A stretch of DNA of 64,000 nt from Vibrio aquaticus (GTDB lineage: Bacteria > Pseudomonadota > Gammaproteobacteria > Enterobacterales > Vibrionaceae): assembly GCF_003970385.1 (NCBI RefSeq), contig NZ_RXZH01000008.1:82238-146237 (forward strand), written 5' to 3'. Shown here in pieces: positions 44,704 through 54,061 of this stretch. Position numbers and translations under genes: made by a program. A model generated the notes under the pieces. That model was not told the origin of the DNA. It saw nothing but the letters and a program-made list of their open reading frames with translations, and did no database searches. Positions within the stretch are counted from its first letter, which is position 1. Each line of letters begins with the position of its first letter.

Positions 44704-44779
44704 AAATTGTCGACAATTTTGTTGATTGTCGACAGTTTTATAGTCTATTTTAATTCTAGTTGGACAAATTGTAGACAAA
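44704..44779. promoter_or_regulatory. Three GntR-type operators upstream of the prp operon
   Basis: AAATTGTCGACAATTT (44704-44719) is a perfect 16-bp palindrome. ATTGTCGACAGT (44725-44736) and ATTGTAGACAAA (44768-44779) are degenerate copies of the same ATTGTCGACAAT core. The core has the size and symmetry used by FadR-subfamily GntR repressors. All three lie just before the gntR gene, which suggests autoregulation of the whole prp operon. Confidence 0.75.
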
Positions 44780-44809
44780 GTAAGAACGGTCAAAGCGAGT
44801 ATCAATAGT

Positions 44810-45505
44810 ATGAATACTGAATTTATCACTCGACCAAAAGAGAATGCGCCTGAAAAGGAAAACACAAAATCTGAAAGCCTAACTGAATCATTAGTTGAGG
44901 CAATTGTGAACGGTGACATTGCACCCGGCAGCAAAATCTCAGAACCCGAATTGGCGAAGCAGTATCAAGTGAGCCGAGGGCCTTTGCGTGAAGCGATTAT
45001 GCGAGTTGAGGGGCTAGGGTTGATAGAGCGAATCCCTCATGTTGGTGCGAGAGTAATCAGTTTCTCACCTGAGAAGTTGATTGAACTTTATGCCGTAAGA
45101 GAAGCATTGGAAGGTATGGCGGCTCGATTGGCTGCGAGACACATCACCGATGAAGAACTGATCGGCTTAGAAGCAGTATTGTCGACTCATTCTCAGCACA
45201 TCAATGAAGTGGAAGGTGCCTCTTACTTCCATCAACACGGTGACTTTGACTTTCATTATCGAATTATTCAGGCGAGCCGCAACAGCAAACTTATCGCGTT
45301 GCTTTGTGGTGAACTTTATCACTTACTGCGTATGTATCGATACCAGTCTCCTCGCGCTCAGTCGCGCCCTGCAGAGGCATTGGACGAGCATAAATTTATT
45401 CTCCAAGCGATTAAAAATAGGGATGAGGAACTAGCAGAAATGCTAATGCGACGTCACATATCAGGCAGTCGTACCCTTATCGAACAACACATTCTTAAGG
45501 ATTAG
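44810..45505 (+). CDS. GntR-family (FadR/FCD) regulator of the prp operon
   Basis: A 231-residue transcription factor. The N-terminal winged helix (about 22-90) has the GntR pattern [20 protein letters not shown] followed by [13 protein letters not shown]. The C-terminal all-helical FCD domain follows ([20 protein letters not shown]), with His/Asp residues that usually bind a metal and an organic acid such as methylcitrate. It precedes prpB by 11 bases in the same direction, and palindromes before it fit self-binding. Vibrio and related genera use such a GntR protein instead of the sigma-54 type PrpR of enterics. Confidence 0.88.
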   Translation: MNTEFITRPKENAPEKENTKSESLTESLVEAIVNGDIAPGSKISEPELAKQYQVSRGPLREAIMRVEGLGLIERIPHVGARVISFSPEKLIELYAVREALEGMAARLAARHITDEELIGLEAVLSTHSQHINEVEGASYFHQHGDFDFHYRIIQASRNSKLIALLCGELYHLLRMYRYQSPRAQSRPAEALDEHKFILQAIKNRDEELAEMLMRRHISGSRTLIEQHILKD

Positions 45506-45516
45506 AGGACAGAGAT

Positions 45517-46413
45517 ATGAGCTTATCTCAAGGGGCCAAATTCAGGCTCGCTGTAGAGCAAAACAATCCGTTACAGATCGTCGGTACGATCAACCCATAT
45601 TGTGCCATGATGGCAAAGAACCTTGGCCATCAAGCGATCTATTTGTCGGGTGGTGGTATTGCCAATGCTTCGTATGGTTTACCCGATTTAGGCATCACAA
45701 CGTTGAATGATGTAGTTGTTGATGTTGAACGTATCACCAATGCTTGTGACTTGCCTTTACTCGTCGACATTGATACTGGTTTTGGCGGCGCGTTCAATAT
45801 CGCTCGTACGATCAAGGCGATGGAGAAAGCCGGAGCAGGGGCGATACATATGGAAGATCAAGTTGCCCAAAAACGCTGTGGTCACCGACCAAATAAAGCG
45901 ATTGTTAGCCAGCAAGAGATGGTTGATCGAGTAAAAGCTGCCGTTGATGCGCGTAACGATGAGAGCTTTGTCGTAATGGCAAGAACCGATGCATTAGCCG
46001 TCGAAGGAATGGACAGCGCGATTGAACGAGCGATTGCTTGTGTTGAGGCGGGCGCAGATATGATCTTTCCAGAAGCGATGAATGAGTTAGCTCAGTACCA
46101 ACAGTTTTCTACTGCACTGTCACAAGCGACCGGCAAGCATGTACCCATACTGGCTAATATCACCGAATTTGGTCAAACCCCACTGTATGGTGGAGAAGAG
46201 CTAGCGAACTCAAACGTGGACATGGTTTTGTATCCATTGAGTGCGTTCAGAGCAATGAACAAAGCCGCGGAGATGGTGTACAAACATTTGCTTGAAGTCG
46301 GTAATCAAGAAGCGTTAATTGCCTCGATGCAAACAAGAAAAGAATTGTATCAGCACCTGAATTATCACGATTACGAAGACAAACTCGATCAACTGTTTTC
46401 GGAAGAGAAATAG
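45517..46413 (+). CDS. prpB: 2-methylisocitrate lyase PrpB
   Basis: Cleaves 2-methylisocitrate to pyruvate and succinate, the last step of the methylcitrate cycle. The 298-residue protein has the metal-binding VDIDTGFGG segment (83-91) and the KRCGH catalytic motif (119-123, Cys121) of the isocitrate lyase/PEP mutase superfamily; KRCGH and the short length distinguish it from AceA. Follows the regulator gene closely. Confidence 0.95.
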   Translation: MSLSQGAKFRLAVEQNNPLQIVGTINPYCAMMAKNLGHQAIYLSGGGIANASYGLPDLGITTLNDVVVDVERITNACDLPLLVDIDTGFGGAFNIARTIKAMEKAGAGAIHMEDQVAQKRCGHRPNKAIVSQQEMVDRVKAAVDARNDESFVVMARTDALAVEGMDSAIERAIACVEAGADMIFPEAMNELAQYQQFSTALSQATGKHVPILANITEFGQTPLYGGEELANSNVDMVLYPLSAFRAMNKAAEMVYKHLLEVGNQEALIASMQTRKELYQHLNYHDYEDKLDQLFSEEK

Positions 46414-46467
46414 CTAAAAACGGAAGCCTAAGAAAACACTATTCAACTTAATCCAATAACGTGAAAC

Positions 46468-46508
46468 GCCTGAGCGAAAATCGCTCCGAAAAGAGAGCAA
46501 CTTCAGGC
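46468..46508 (+). promoter_or_regulatory. Hairpin-forming leader between prpB and prpC
   Basis: In the 112-base gap a local hairpin GAGCG-AAAAT-CGCTC (46472-46486) overlaps a longer pairing GCCTGA / TCAGGC (46468-46473 with 46503-46508), so two folds exclude each other. It ends 9 bases before the AGGAG ribosome site of prpC. It may tune prpC translation or protect mRNA ends; there is no T-run for termination. Confidence 0.3.
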
Positions 46509-46525
46509 AGAAAAGGAGTTCTATC

Positions 46526-47650
46526 ATGCCTAATGAACTAGGTGGAGCAGGCCTTCGTGGCCAAAGCGCTGGAAGCACAGCTTTATGTACTGTCGGTAAA
46601 TCGGGGACGGGGTTAACGTATCGAGGATACGACATCACTGACCTTGCTAATCATGCTCAGTTTGAAGAAGTTGCTCATCTACTGTTACGTGGTCACTTGC
46701 CTAATCAGCAAGAGCTCGATGCCTACAAAACGCGACTGTTGAGCCTAAGAGGTTTACCTCAACCACTGAAACAAGCGTTAGAGTTGTTGCCTGCTTCTGC
46801 CCATCCGATGGATGTAATGCGAACGGGCTGCTCTGTGCTTGGCAATTTAGAGCAAGAGCAAGATTTTTCACAGCAGTTAGATGCAACAGAACGAATGCTG
46901 GCACTTTTCCCTGCGATAATTTGTTATTGGTATCGATTTAGCCATGAAGGTGTTCGAATTGAGACACAGGATCAAAGTGAAGATTGTGTGGGTGGCTACT
47001 TCTTGAAAATGCTCACTGACAAAGCGCCAAGTGAATTACATAAGAAAGTGATGCATTGCTCTCTGATTTTATACGCAGAGCATGAATTCAATGCCTCTAC
47101 TTTTGCCGCGCGTGTTTGTGCGTCCACGCTGTCGGACATTCATTCATGTGTGACGGGCGCAATAGGAACATTACGTGGGCCATTACATGGTGGTGCAAAT
47201 GAAGCCGCGATGGAGATGATTGAGCGTTGGATGACACCGGAAGAGGCCGAAAGCAACATCCTACGTATGCTCGAAAGCAAAGAGAAGATCATGGGATTCG
47301 GTCATGCTATCTATCGTGAAAGTGACCCTCGCAATGCGTTAATAAAACGTTGGTCGGAAGAGCTTTCAATTGCGGTTGGTGACACACACTTATACGCCGT
47401 GTCTGAGCGAGTCGAGTCGGTAATGAAACGCGAGAAAGGTTTGTTCTGTAACGCCGATTTCTTCCATGCTTCTGCTTATCATTTTATGGACATTCCAACC
47501 AAACTATTCACCCCGATTTTTGTGATGAGCCGCTTAACTGGTTGGGCTGCGCATGTTTTCGAACAACGTGAAAACAATCGAATTATTCGACCAAGTGCAG
47601 ACTATACCGGGCCAGAGCATCAGGATTGGTTACCAATCGATCAGCGTTAG
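46526..47650 (+). CDS. prpC: 2-methylcitrate synthase PrpC
   Basis: Condenses propionyl-CoA with oxaloacetate. The 374-residue citrate-synthase-fold protein begins GGAGLRGQSAGSTALCTVGK, typical of PrpC rather than GltA. Catalytic residues are visible in LHGGANEAAME, MGFGHAIYRESDPRN and the final FFHASAYHFMDIP. A good AGGAG site lies 7 bases before the ATG. Confidence 0.95.
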   Translation: MPNELGGAGLRGQSAGSTALCTVGKSGTGLTYRGYDITDLANHAQFEEVAHLLLRGHLPNQQELDAYKTRLLSLRGLPQPLKQALELLPASAHPMDVMRTGCSVLGNLEQEQDFSQQLDATERMLALFPAIICYWYRFSHEGVRIETQDQSEDCVGGYFLKMLTDKAPSELHKKVMHCSLILYAEHEFNASTFAARVCASTLSDIHSCVTGAIGTLRGPLHGGANEAAMEMIERWMTPEEAESNILRMLESKEKIMGFGHAIYRESDPRNALIKRWSEELSIAVGDTHLYAVSERVESVMKREKGLFCNADFFHASAYHFMDIPTKLFTPIFVMSRLTGWAAHVFEQRENNRIIRPSADYTGPEHQDWLPIDQR

Positions 47651-47738
47651 TGAATTGTGGGTATATCTCTTATTCAGATCCAGTTTTGAGTATGAGTCAG
47701 AGGTTTACCAACCATAAGTTTTGCATTGGAAGCCGAAC

Positions 47739-50318
47739 ATGAATACAAATTATCGAAAACCGCTACCGGGAACACATCTTGATTATTTTGATGCCCGCGA
47801 AGCGGTAAACACCATCTCCCCTGGTGCCTATGAAACGTTGCCATACACATCTCGCGTACTTGCAGAACAACTAGTACGACGCTGTGACCCTTCAACGCTG
47901 ACACCAAGCTTAAAACAGCTTATCGAGCGAAAACGTGATTTAGATTTTCCTTGGTATCCGGCACGTGTTGTTTGTCACGATATTTTAGGACAAACCGCTT
48001 TGGTTGATTTAGCTGGGTTACGTGATGCGATTGCGCAGCAAGGGGGCGATCCTGCCGATGTAAACCCGGTAGTCGAAACCCAACTCATCGTTGACCATTC
48101 ACTTGCGGTTGAACACGCAGGGTTTGACCCAGAGGCATTTGAAAAAAATCGTGCAATTGAAGAACGTCGAAATGAAGACCGTTTCCACTTTATTGAGTGG
48201 TGTAAAACGGCATTCAAGAATGTCAGCGTGATTCCTGCAGGTAACGGGATCATGCACCAAATTAATCTTGAAAAGATGTCACCGGTTATCCAAGTAAAAC
48301 AGGGTATCGCTTATCCCGATACGTGCGTGGGTACAGACAGTCATACTCCTCACGTTGACGCACTGGGTGTGATTGCCATTGGCGTTGGTGGTCTGGAAGC
48401 GGAAACAGTGATGCTTGGAAGACCATCTATGATGAGGCTGCCTGATATTGTCGGCGTGAGGCTAACGGGTAAACGTCAGCCGGGAATTACCGCAACGGAC
48501 ATCGTTTTATCGATTACTGAGTTTCTTCGTCAACAAAAAGTGGTCTCTTGCTACTTAGAGTTCTTTGGTGAGGGAGCACGTGATCTCACTATTGGTGACC
48601 GAGCAACGATTTCTAATATGACACCGGAATACGGTGCCACGGCAGGCATGTTCTACATTGATGAGCAGACCATCACATACCTACGTTTGACTGGACGAGA
48701 AGATAGCCAAGTCGACTTGGTCGAGAAATACGCAAAACAAGTCGGTCTGTGGGCGAGTGACTTAGACGACGCTCAGTATGAACGTGTGTTAGAGTTCGAC
48801 CTGTCTCAAGTCACTCGAAATCTGGCCGGTCCTTCGAACCCACATAAACGTCTTCCTACTTCTCGTTTGGTAGAGAGTGGCATTGCGACTGGAGCGCAGT
48901 TAACCCAAGGTCAGCTGCCAGATGCAGCGATCATCATTGCTGCCATCACATCATGTACCAATACCAGTAATCCGAGAAACGTTGTTGCTGCGGGGTTAGT
49001 GGCGAAAAAAGCCAACGAACTTGGGCTTCAACGCAAGCCGTGGGTTAAATCATCATTTGCCCCCGGGTCTAAAGTAGCCAAGCTTTATCTAGAAGATGCA
49101 GGTCTACTATCCGAACTAGAACAATTAGGATTTGGCATTGTTGCCTACGCATGTACGACGTGTAACGGCATGAGCGGAGCGTTAGATCCAGAGATTCAGC
49201 AAGAAATCATAGACCGTGACCTCTACACAACAGCAGTATTGTCGGGCAATCGAAATTTTGATGGTCGTATTCACCCTTATGCAAAGCAGGCGTTTCTTGC
49301 TTCACCTCCTTTGGTTGTGGCCTATGCGCTTGCCGGTACGATGCGTTTTGATATCGAGCGCGATTCATTAGGTGACGACAGCCACGGCAACCCAATCTAT
49401 CTCAATGATTTATGGCCGACTGATGAAGAAATTGACGCAGTAGTGGGTAAGCATGTTCGCCCAGAACAGTTCAAACAGATTTACGTTCAAATGTTTGACC
49501 TTGATAAGAGTGAGCCAATGAGTGATCCACTGTACGAATGGCGTTCTCAGAGTACATATATCCGCCGACCACCATATTGGGAAGGCGCATTAGCAGGAGA
49601 GCGCACTCTGAGTGGTATGCGGCCTTTGGCTGTGCTTGGTGACAATATCACCACAGACCACTTATCGCCGTCTAATGCCATTTTAGCGAGCAGTGCCGCC
49701 GGTGAGTATCTGGCCTCAATGGGTGTACCGGAAGAAGATTTTAACTCCTATGCGACACACCGCGGTGACCATTTAACCGCTCAAAGAGCGACCTTTGCTA
49801 ACCCTAAGCTCTATAACGAAATGGTCGAAGAGAACGGGGAAGTTGTTCAGGGTTCACTGGCGCGAGTGGAACCTGAAGGTAAAGTCACCCGTATGTGGGA
49901 AGCGATTGAAACCTACATGGAGCGAAAGCAGCCTCTTATTATTGTCGCTGGTGCTGATTACGGACAAGGCTCCTCTCGAGATTGGGCAGCCAAAGGCGTC
50001 AGGTTAGCCGGGGTTGAAGCTATCGTTGCGGAAGGGTTTGAACGTATCCACCGAACTAACTTAGTCGGCATGGGAGTGTTGCCTCTGCAGTTCAAAGCAG
50101 AGACAAACCGCGAGACACTTAAGCTCGATGGGAGTGAACTATATGATGTAAAAGGGGAAATCGCTCCGGGAGCTGATCTCGTTCTTGTGATAACACGATC
50201 GAACGGTGAAAAGTTCGACGTAACGGTGACTTGTCGATTGGACACGGCTGATGAGCTGAGCGTCTATCAAGCCGGTGGCGTACTGCAACGTTTTGCTCAA
50301 GACTTTTTGTCAAAGTAG
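47739..50318 (+). CDS. acnD: Fe/S-dependent 2-methylcitrate dehydratase AcnD
   Basis: Aconitase-family enzyme of 859 residues that dehydrates 2-methylcitrate; used in place of PrpD. The [4Fe-4S] ligands are in TSCTNTSNPRN (first Cys) and ACTTCNGMSG (two Cys). The swivel domain contains DYGQGSSRDWAAKG. ATG 47739 with GGAAG upstream was chosen over an in-frame TTG 18 bases earlier. AcnD needs PrpF for activity in the cell, and prpF is next. Confidence 0.95.
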   Translation: MNTNYRKPLPGTHLDYFDAREAVNTISPGAYETLPYTSRVLAEQLVRRCDPSTLTPSLKQLIERKRDLDFPWYPARVVCHDILGQTALVDLAGLRDAIAQQGGDPADVNPVVETQLIVDHSLAVEHAGFDPEAFEKNRAIEERRNEDRFHFIEWCKTAFKNVSVIPAGNGIMHQINLEKMSPVIQVKQGIAYPDTCVGTDSHTPHVDALGVIAIGVGGLEAETVMLGRPSMMRLPDIVGVRLTGKRQPGITATDIVLSITEFLRQQKVVSCYLEFFGEGARDLTIGDRATISNMTPEYGATAGMFYIDEQTITYLRLTGREDSQVDLVEKYAKQVGLWASDLDDAQYERVLEFDLSQVTRNLAGPSNPHKRLPTSRLVESGIATGAQLTQGQLPDAAIIIAAITSCTNTSNPRNVVAAGLVAKKANELGLQRKPWVKSSFAPGSKVAKLYLEDAGLLSELEQLGFGIVAYACTTCNGMSGALDPEIQQEIIDRDLYTTAVLSGNRNFDGRIHPYAKQAFLASPPLVVAYALAGTMRFDIERDSLGDDSHGNPIYLNDLWPTDEEIDAVVGKHVRPEQFKQIYVQMFDLDKSEPMSDPLYEWRSQSTYIRRPPYWEGALAGERTLSGMRPLAVLGDNITTDHLSPSNAILASSAAGEYLASMGVPEEDFNSYATHRGDHLTAQRATFANPKLYNEMVEENGEVVQGSLARVEPEGKVTRMWEAIETYMERKQPLIIVAGADYGQGSSRDWAAKGVRLAGVEAIVAEGFERIHRTNLVGMGVLPLQFKAETNRETLKLDGSELYDVKGEIAPGADLVLVITRSNGEKFDVTVTCRLDTADELSVYQAGGVLQRFAQDFLSK

Positions 50319-50327
50319 GAGGATGGA

Positions 50328-51521
50328 ATGACACGAAAACCATTAAACATTCCAGCGACCTATATGCGTGGCGGGACCAGCAAAGGCGTGATCTTTAGCC
50401 TACGAGATCTTCCTACTGAGGCCCAAACTCCAGGTGAATATAGAGACGCTTTATTCTTGAGAGTGATAGGCAGTCCCGACCCTTACAGCAAACAGATTGA
50501 TGGCATGGGCGGCGCGACGTCAAGTACGAGTAAAACTGCCATTGTATCCAAGAGTGAACGGCCAGATCACGATGTCGACTACTTGTTTGGGCAGGTCTCA
50601 ATTGACAAACCCTTTGTCGATTGGAGTGGCAACTGCGGCAATTTATCGGCTGCTATTGGGCCTTTCGCCATTCACGCAGGCTTAGTTAATACGGAGAAAA
50701 TTCCCGAGAACGGCATTGTTGAGGTGAAGGTATGGCAACAGAATATAAGCAAAACGATTGTCGTTCATGTACCTATCTCTAACGGAGTCGTTCAAGAATC
50801 GGGTGACTTTTTTCTTGATGGCGTTGCGTTTCCATCGGCTGAAATTCAGGTGGATTTCGTGCAACCTGGCGCGAGCGACGGAGCGATGTTTCCGACGGGG
50901 AACCTGATTGACTCTATCAACATTGACGGGATTGGAGAATTAGAAGTGACGCTAATTGATGCCGGTATACCGACAGTTTTTGTTGATGCTGCAGCAATAG
51001 GTTATCAAGGAACGGAGCTTCAAGAAGCGATTAATGGAGACTCAGCTGCATTGGAACAATTCGAACTGATTCGAGCTCATGGGGCGTTGAAAATGGGCTT
51101 GATCAGTGAATTAGGGCAAGCAAAAGAGCGTCAGCATACGCCTAAAGTTGCCTTTGTTTCACAACCGAAAAGACACACGACATCAAGTGGCAAAGTGGTT
51201 GAAGCTCATGAGGTCGATATACTCGTTCGCGCGTTATCAATGGGTAAACTTCACCATGCCATGATGGGAACTGCAGCGGTCTCCATTGCAGCAGCAGCAA
51301 GTGTCCCGGGTACGCTTGTTCACCGAGCTGCGGGAGAAAAAGCGAGAAGCAGTATTACGTTTGGTCACCCGTCAGGAACACTCAAGGTTGGCGCTAAGGC
51401 GATTAGCAATCAAGGCAGCTGGACGGTTGAAAAAGCAAGTATGAGCCGCAGTGCGCGCGTAATAATGGAAGGATGCGTGCGTGTGCCATTTGATTGCGTC
51501 CCACTCGGTTTTTCGAATTAA
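50328..51521 (+). CDS. prpF: AcnD-accessory isomerase PrpF
   Basis: A 397-residue protein of the PrpF family (diaminopimelate-epimerase fold). Isomerises the aconitate-type intermediate made by AcnD so that the methylcitrate cycle can proceed. The N-terminus IPATYMRGGTSKGVIFSLRD and the DWSGNCGNLSAAIGPFAIH block are diagnostic. It starts 9 bases after acnD, with AGGAGG just before the ATG. Confidence 0.95.
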   Translation: MTRKPLNIPATYMRGGTSKGVIFSLRDLPTEAQTPGEYRDALFLRVIGSPDPYSKQIDGMGGATSSTSKTAIVSKSERPDHDVDYLFGQVSIDKPFVDWSGNCGNLSAAIGPFAIHAGLVNTEKIPENGIVEVKVWQQNISKTIVVHVPISNGVVQESGDFFLDGVAFPSAEIQVDFVQPGASDGAMFPTGNLIDSINIDGIGELEVTLIDAGIPTVFVDAAAIGYQGTELQEAINGDSAALEQFELIRAHGALKMGLISELGQAKERQHTPKVAFVSQPKRHTTSSGKVVEAHEVDILVRALSMGKLHHAMMGTAAVSIAAAASVPGTLVHRAAGEKARSSITFGHPSGTLKVGAKAISNQGSWTVEKASMSRSARVIMEGCVRVPFDCVPLGFSN

Positions 51522-51585
51522 ACTAAGATGAATTAGCACCTCAAACGCACTAAACATCATGTCAGGACATACTGGAGGAAGCACT

Positions 51586-53463
51586 ATGTCTGCATATCAG
51601 AAAGAGTACCAATGGGCAGCGAATCACCCAGAAGAATTTTGGGAAGCACAGGCTCAACATATTGATTGGTTTAAGAAGCCAAGCACCTTATTAGCAACGG
51701 ATGAAAATGACATAGAACGTTGGTTTCCTGACGGTTTATTGAACACTTGTTGGCTTGCGCTTGATTACCATTGTGAACAAGGGCGAGGGGATAAGGTTGC
51801 ACTTATCTACGACTCTCCAGTGACAAATAGAAAACAGCAATATAGCTATCAACAACTGCGAGACCAAGTTGCCCGAATTGCGGGTATGTTGGCCAATCAA
51901 GGTGTAACCAAAGGCGATCGCGTCGTTATTTATATGCCGATGATTCCGGAAGCGGCAATGGCAATGCTGGCATGTGCAAGGCTTGGTGCTATCCACTCGG
52001 TGGTGTTTGGTGGGTTCGCTGCCAATGAGCTTGCTGTGCGCTTAGAAGATGCAGAGCCTAAAGTTGTCCTGACCGCATCCTGTGGCGTTGAAGTAAATAA
52101 AGTGATTCCTTACAAGCCTTTAGTCGACAAAGCGATCATGGACAGTCGTTGGAAGCCGCAGCAGGTAGTGGTACTACAGCGCCAAGAATGTAAGTCAGAG
52201 CTGAATGGCGAACGTGATGTCGATTGGTTGAGTGCGTATGAATCTGCTTCTCCTCACGCTTGTGTACCAGTGTTGAGTACAGACCCTTTGTATATTCTGT
52301 ATACATCAGGTACCACTGGAAAACCCAAAGGTGTTGTGCGTGACAATGGCGGTCATGCTGTTGCGATGAAGTATTCAATGACCTCAATTTATAACATCCC
52401 TCAAGACGGCGTGTTTTGGGCCGCATCTGATGTTGGTTGGGTTGTTGGGCATTCCTATATTGTTTACGCGCCACTTATTCACGGTTGTACGACAATCCTA
52501 TTTGAAGGAAAACCTGTACGTACACCCGATCCCGGTGCATTTTGGCGAGTGTGCCAAGAATACAAGGTCGATGTACTCTTCTCTGCGCCCACTGCCTTTC
52601 GGGCAATCAAGAAAGAAGACCCAAATGGCGAATGCTTATCTCAATATGACTTGAGCAAGCTGCAAACCATCTTTATGGCTGGCGAACGGTTGGATCCTCC
52701 AACGTTAGAATGGGTTGAAACTAAAACGAACAAACCGGTCATAGATCATTGGTGGCAAACAGAGACAGGATGGGCGATAGCAGGCAATCCTATTGGCCTT
52801 GAACATATGCCAATCAAAGCGGGTTCAGCGACTAAGCCTATGCCAGGCTACCAAGTCGAGATCTTAAATGAATTGGGAGAACCAGCCCAATCAAACCAAC
52901 AAGGCTTTGTCGCGCTAAAACGCCCACTGCCGCCGAGTTGCTTACCAACGGTGTGGAGAAATCACGATAGGTTTGAATCTGGCTATTTGGGTCAGTTCCC
53001 AGGCTACTATGTCTCTGGGGATGGTGGGTATATTGATGATGAAGGCTACCTGTTCATCATGGGCCGAATTGACGATGTCATTAACGTTGCTGGTCATCGC
53101 TTGTCCACCGGGGAAATGGAAGAGATTGTCGGTGGTCATCCAGCGATTGCTGAATGCGCAGTGGTAGGGGTTCACGACGAGCTGAAAGGACAGCTACCAC
53201 TTGGTTTAGTTGTGCTCAAAGACGGTGTAAAAGTGGATGACTTGGAGCTCGAAGGTGAACTTGTTGGCAAAGTTCGAAACGAAATAGGGGCCGTGGCCTG
53301 CTTTAAACATGCACTGGTCGTTGAAAGGTTACCTAAAACGCGTTCAGGTAAAATTTTACGCAGAACCATACGACAAATTGCGGATGGTGAACAATATGTC
53401 GTGCCATCAACGATCGACGATCCAACAAGTCTTGCTGAAATTGAGCGAGTCTTGAAGAGCTAG
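51586..53463 (+). CDS. prpE: Propionyl-CoA synthetase PrpE
   Basis: Activates propionate to propionyl-CoA in two steps through propionyl-AMP. The 625-residue ANL-family enzyme has the P-loop ILYTSGTTGKPKGVV, the DHWWQTETGW core motif, and the C-terminal PKTRSGKILRR with the catalytic lysine that is controlled by acylation in related enzymes. ATG 51586 is preceded by GGAGGAAG; an ATG nine codons earlier lacks one. Last gene of the operon, followed by a terminator. Confidence 0.95.
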   Translation: MSAYQKEYQWAANHPEEFWEAQAQHIDWFKKPSTLLATDENDIERWFPDGLLNTCWLALDYHCEQGRGDKVALIYDSPVTNRKQQYSYQQLRDQVARIAGMLANQGVTKGDRVVIYMPMIPEAAMAMLACARLGAIHSVVFGGFAANELAVRLEDAEPKVVLTASCGVEVNKVIPYKPLVDKAIMDSRWKPQQVVVLQRQECKSELNGERDVDWLSAYESASPHACVPVLSTDPLYILYTSGTTGKPKGVVRDNGGHAVAMKYSMTSIYNIPQDGVFWAASDVGWVVGHSYIVYAPLIHGCTTILFEGKPVRTPDPGAFWRVCQEYKVDVLFSAPTAFRAIKKEDPNGECLSQYDLSKLQTIFMAGERLDPPTLEWVETKTNKPVIDHWWQTETGWAIAGNPIGLEHMPIKAGSATKPMPGYQVEILNELGEPAQSNQQGFVALKRPLPPSCLPTVWRNHDRFESGYLGQFPGYYVSGDGGYIDDEGYLFIMGRIDDVINVAGHRLSTGEMEEIVGGHPAIAECAVVGVHDELKGQLPLGLVVLKDGVKVDDLELEGELVGKVRNEIGAVACFKHALVVERLPKTRSGKILRRTIRQIADGEQYVVPSTIDDPTSLAEIERVLKS

Positions 53464-53485
53464 TCATCTTTATAAGCATTCAATG

Positions 53486-53510
53486 AGCCCCTTCTATAAG
53501 GGGCTTTTTT
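53486..53510 (+). terminator. Rho-independent terminator of the prp operon
   Basis: Stem AGCCCCTT / AAGGGGCT (53486-53493 and 53498-53505) with a 4-base loop, followed by five Ts, 22 bases after the prpE stop. Confidence 0.92.
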
Positions 53511-53569
53511 ATTGATAAATTTTGTCGAACACGCCAAACTGTGACTTTATTCGTCACGCAAAAATATTT

Positions 53570-54049
53570 ATGCAACAGGTAACGATCCGCTCAGCAAAAA
53601 CGGATGACCTTGAACAGCTCAATGAGTTAATGTTCAGCCTTCACGATGAGCACCATGCTCAATGTCCTGAGCATTTCAAAACAGCTGAAGAGATTGAGCA
53701 AGAAAAGAGTATTGCTCGATACATCGATGACCCAGAATGTTTAGTCTTCGTGGCATGCCACGACGACAAAATAGTCGGGTTTATTTCCGGCCATTTTTGT
53801 GAATTGATTTCAACCGTAAGTAAGCCGGTTCAAATGGGCAGTCTAGATGAGCTCTATGTGTTACATGCTTTCCGCAAGCAAAGTATCGCAAAGACCTTGT
53901 GCCAACATATTGAGCAACGTTTTGAAGAATATGGCGTCAAACAGCTGTTTGTTGAGGTTTGGGATTTCAATCAGCCAGCTATCGCGTTTTATCACCAATC
54001 TGGGTTCTCGCAGCACATTCATGTGATGCGTAAGTCCATCACAAACTAA
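53570..54049 (+). CDS. GNAT-family N-acetyltransferase
   Basis: A 159-residue acetyl-CoA-dependent transferase. The N-terminal VTIRSAKTDDLEQLNELM strand-helix, the central VFVACHDDKIVGFISGHF and the LDELYVLHAFRKQSIAKTL acetyl-CoA site (a variant of the R/Q-x-x-G-x-G/A loop, with KQSIAK), then EVWDFNQPAIAFYHQSGF, follow the GNAT order. ATG 53570 was preferred to an in-frame TTG upstream because it starts the domain exactly. Target unknown. It ends 12 bases before the Nudix-PAP2 gene. Confidence 0.85.
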   Translation: MQQVTIRSAKTDDLEQLNELMFSLHDEHHAQCPEHFKTAEEIEQEKSIARYIDDPECLVFVACHDDKIVGFISGHFCELISTVSKPVQMGSLDELYVLHAFRKQSIAKTLCQHIEQRFEEYGVKQLFVEVWDFNQPAIAFYHQSGFSQHIHVMRKSITN

Positions 54050-54061
54050 GCATTAGGGACT

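Noticed and set aside
53570..54049. GNAT protein as a dedicated PrpE-acetylating enzyme
   Set aside because: A strong terminator separates it from prpE and it is paired with the Nudix-PAP2 gene; proximity alone is not enough.
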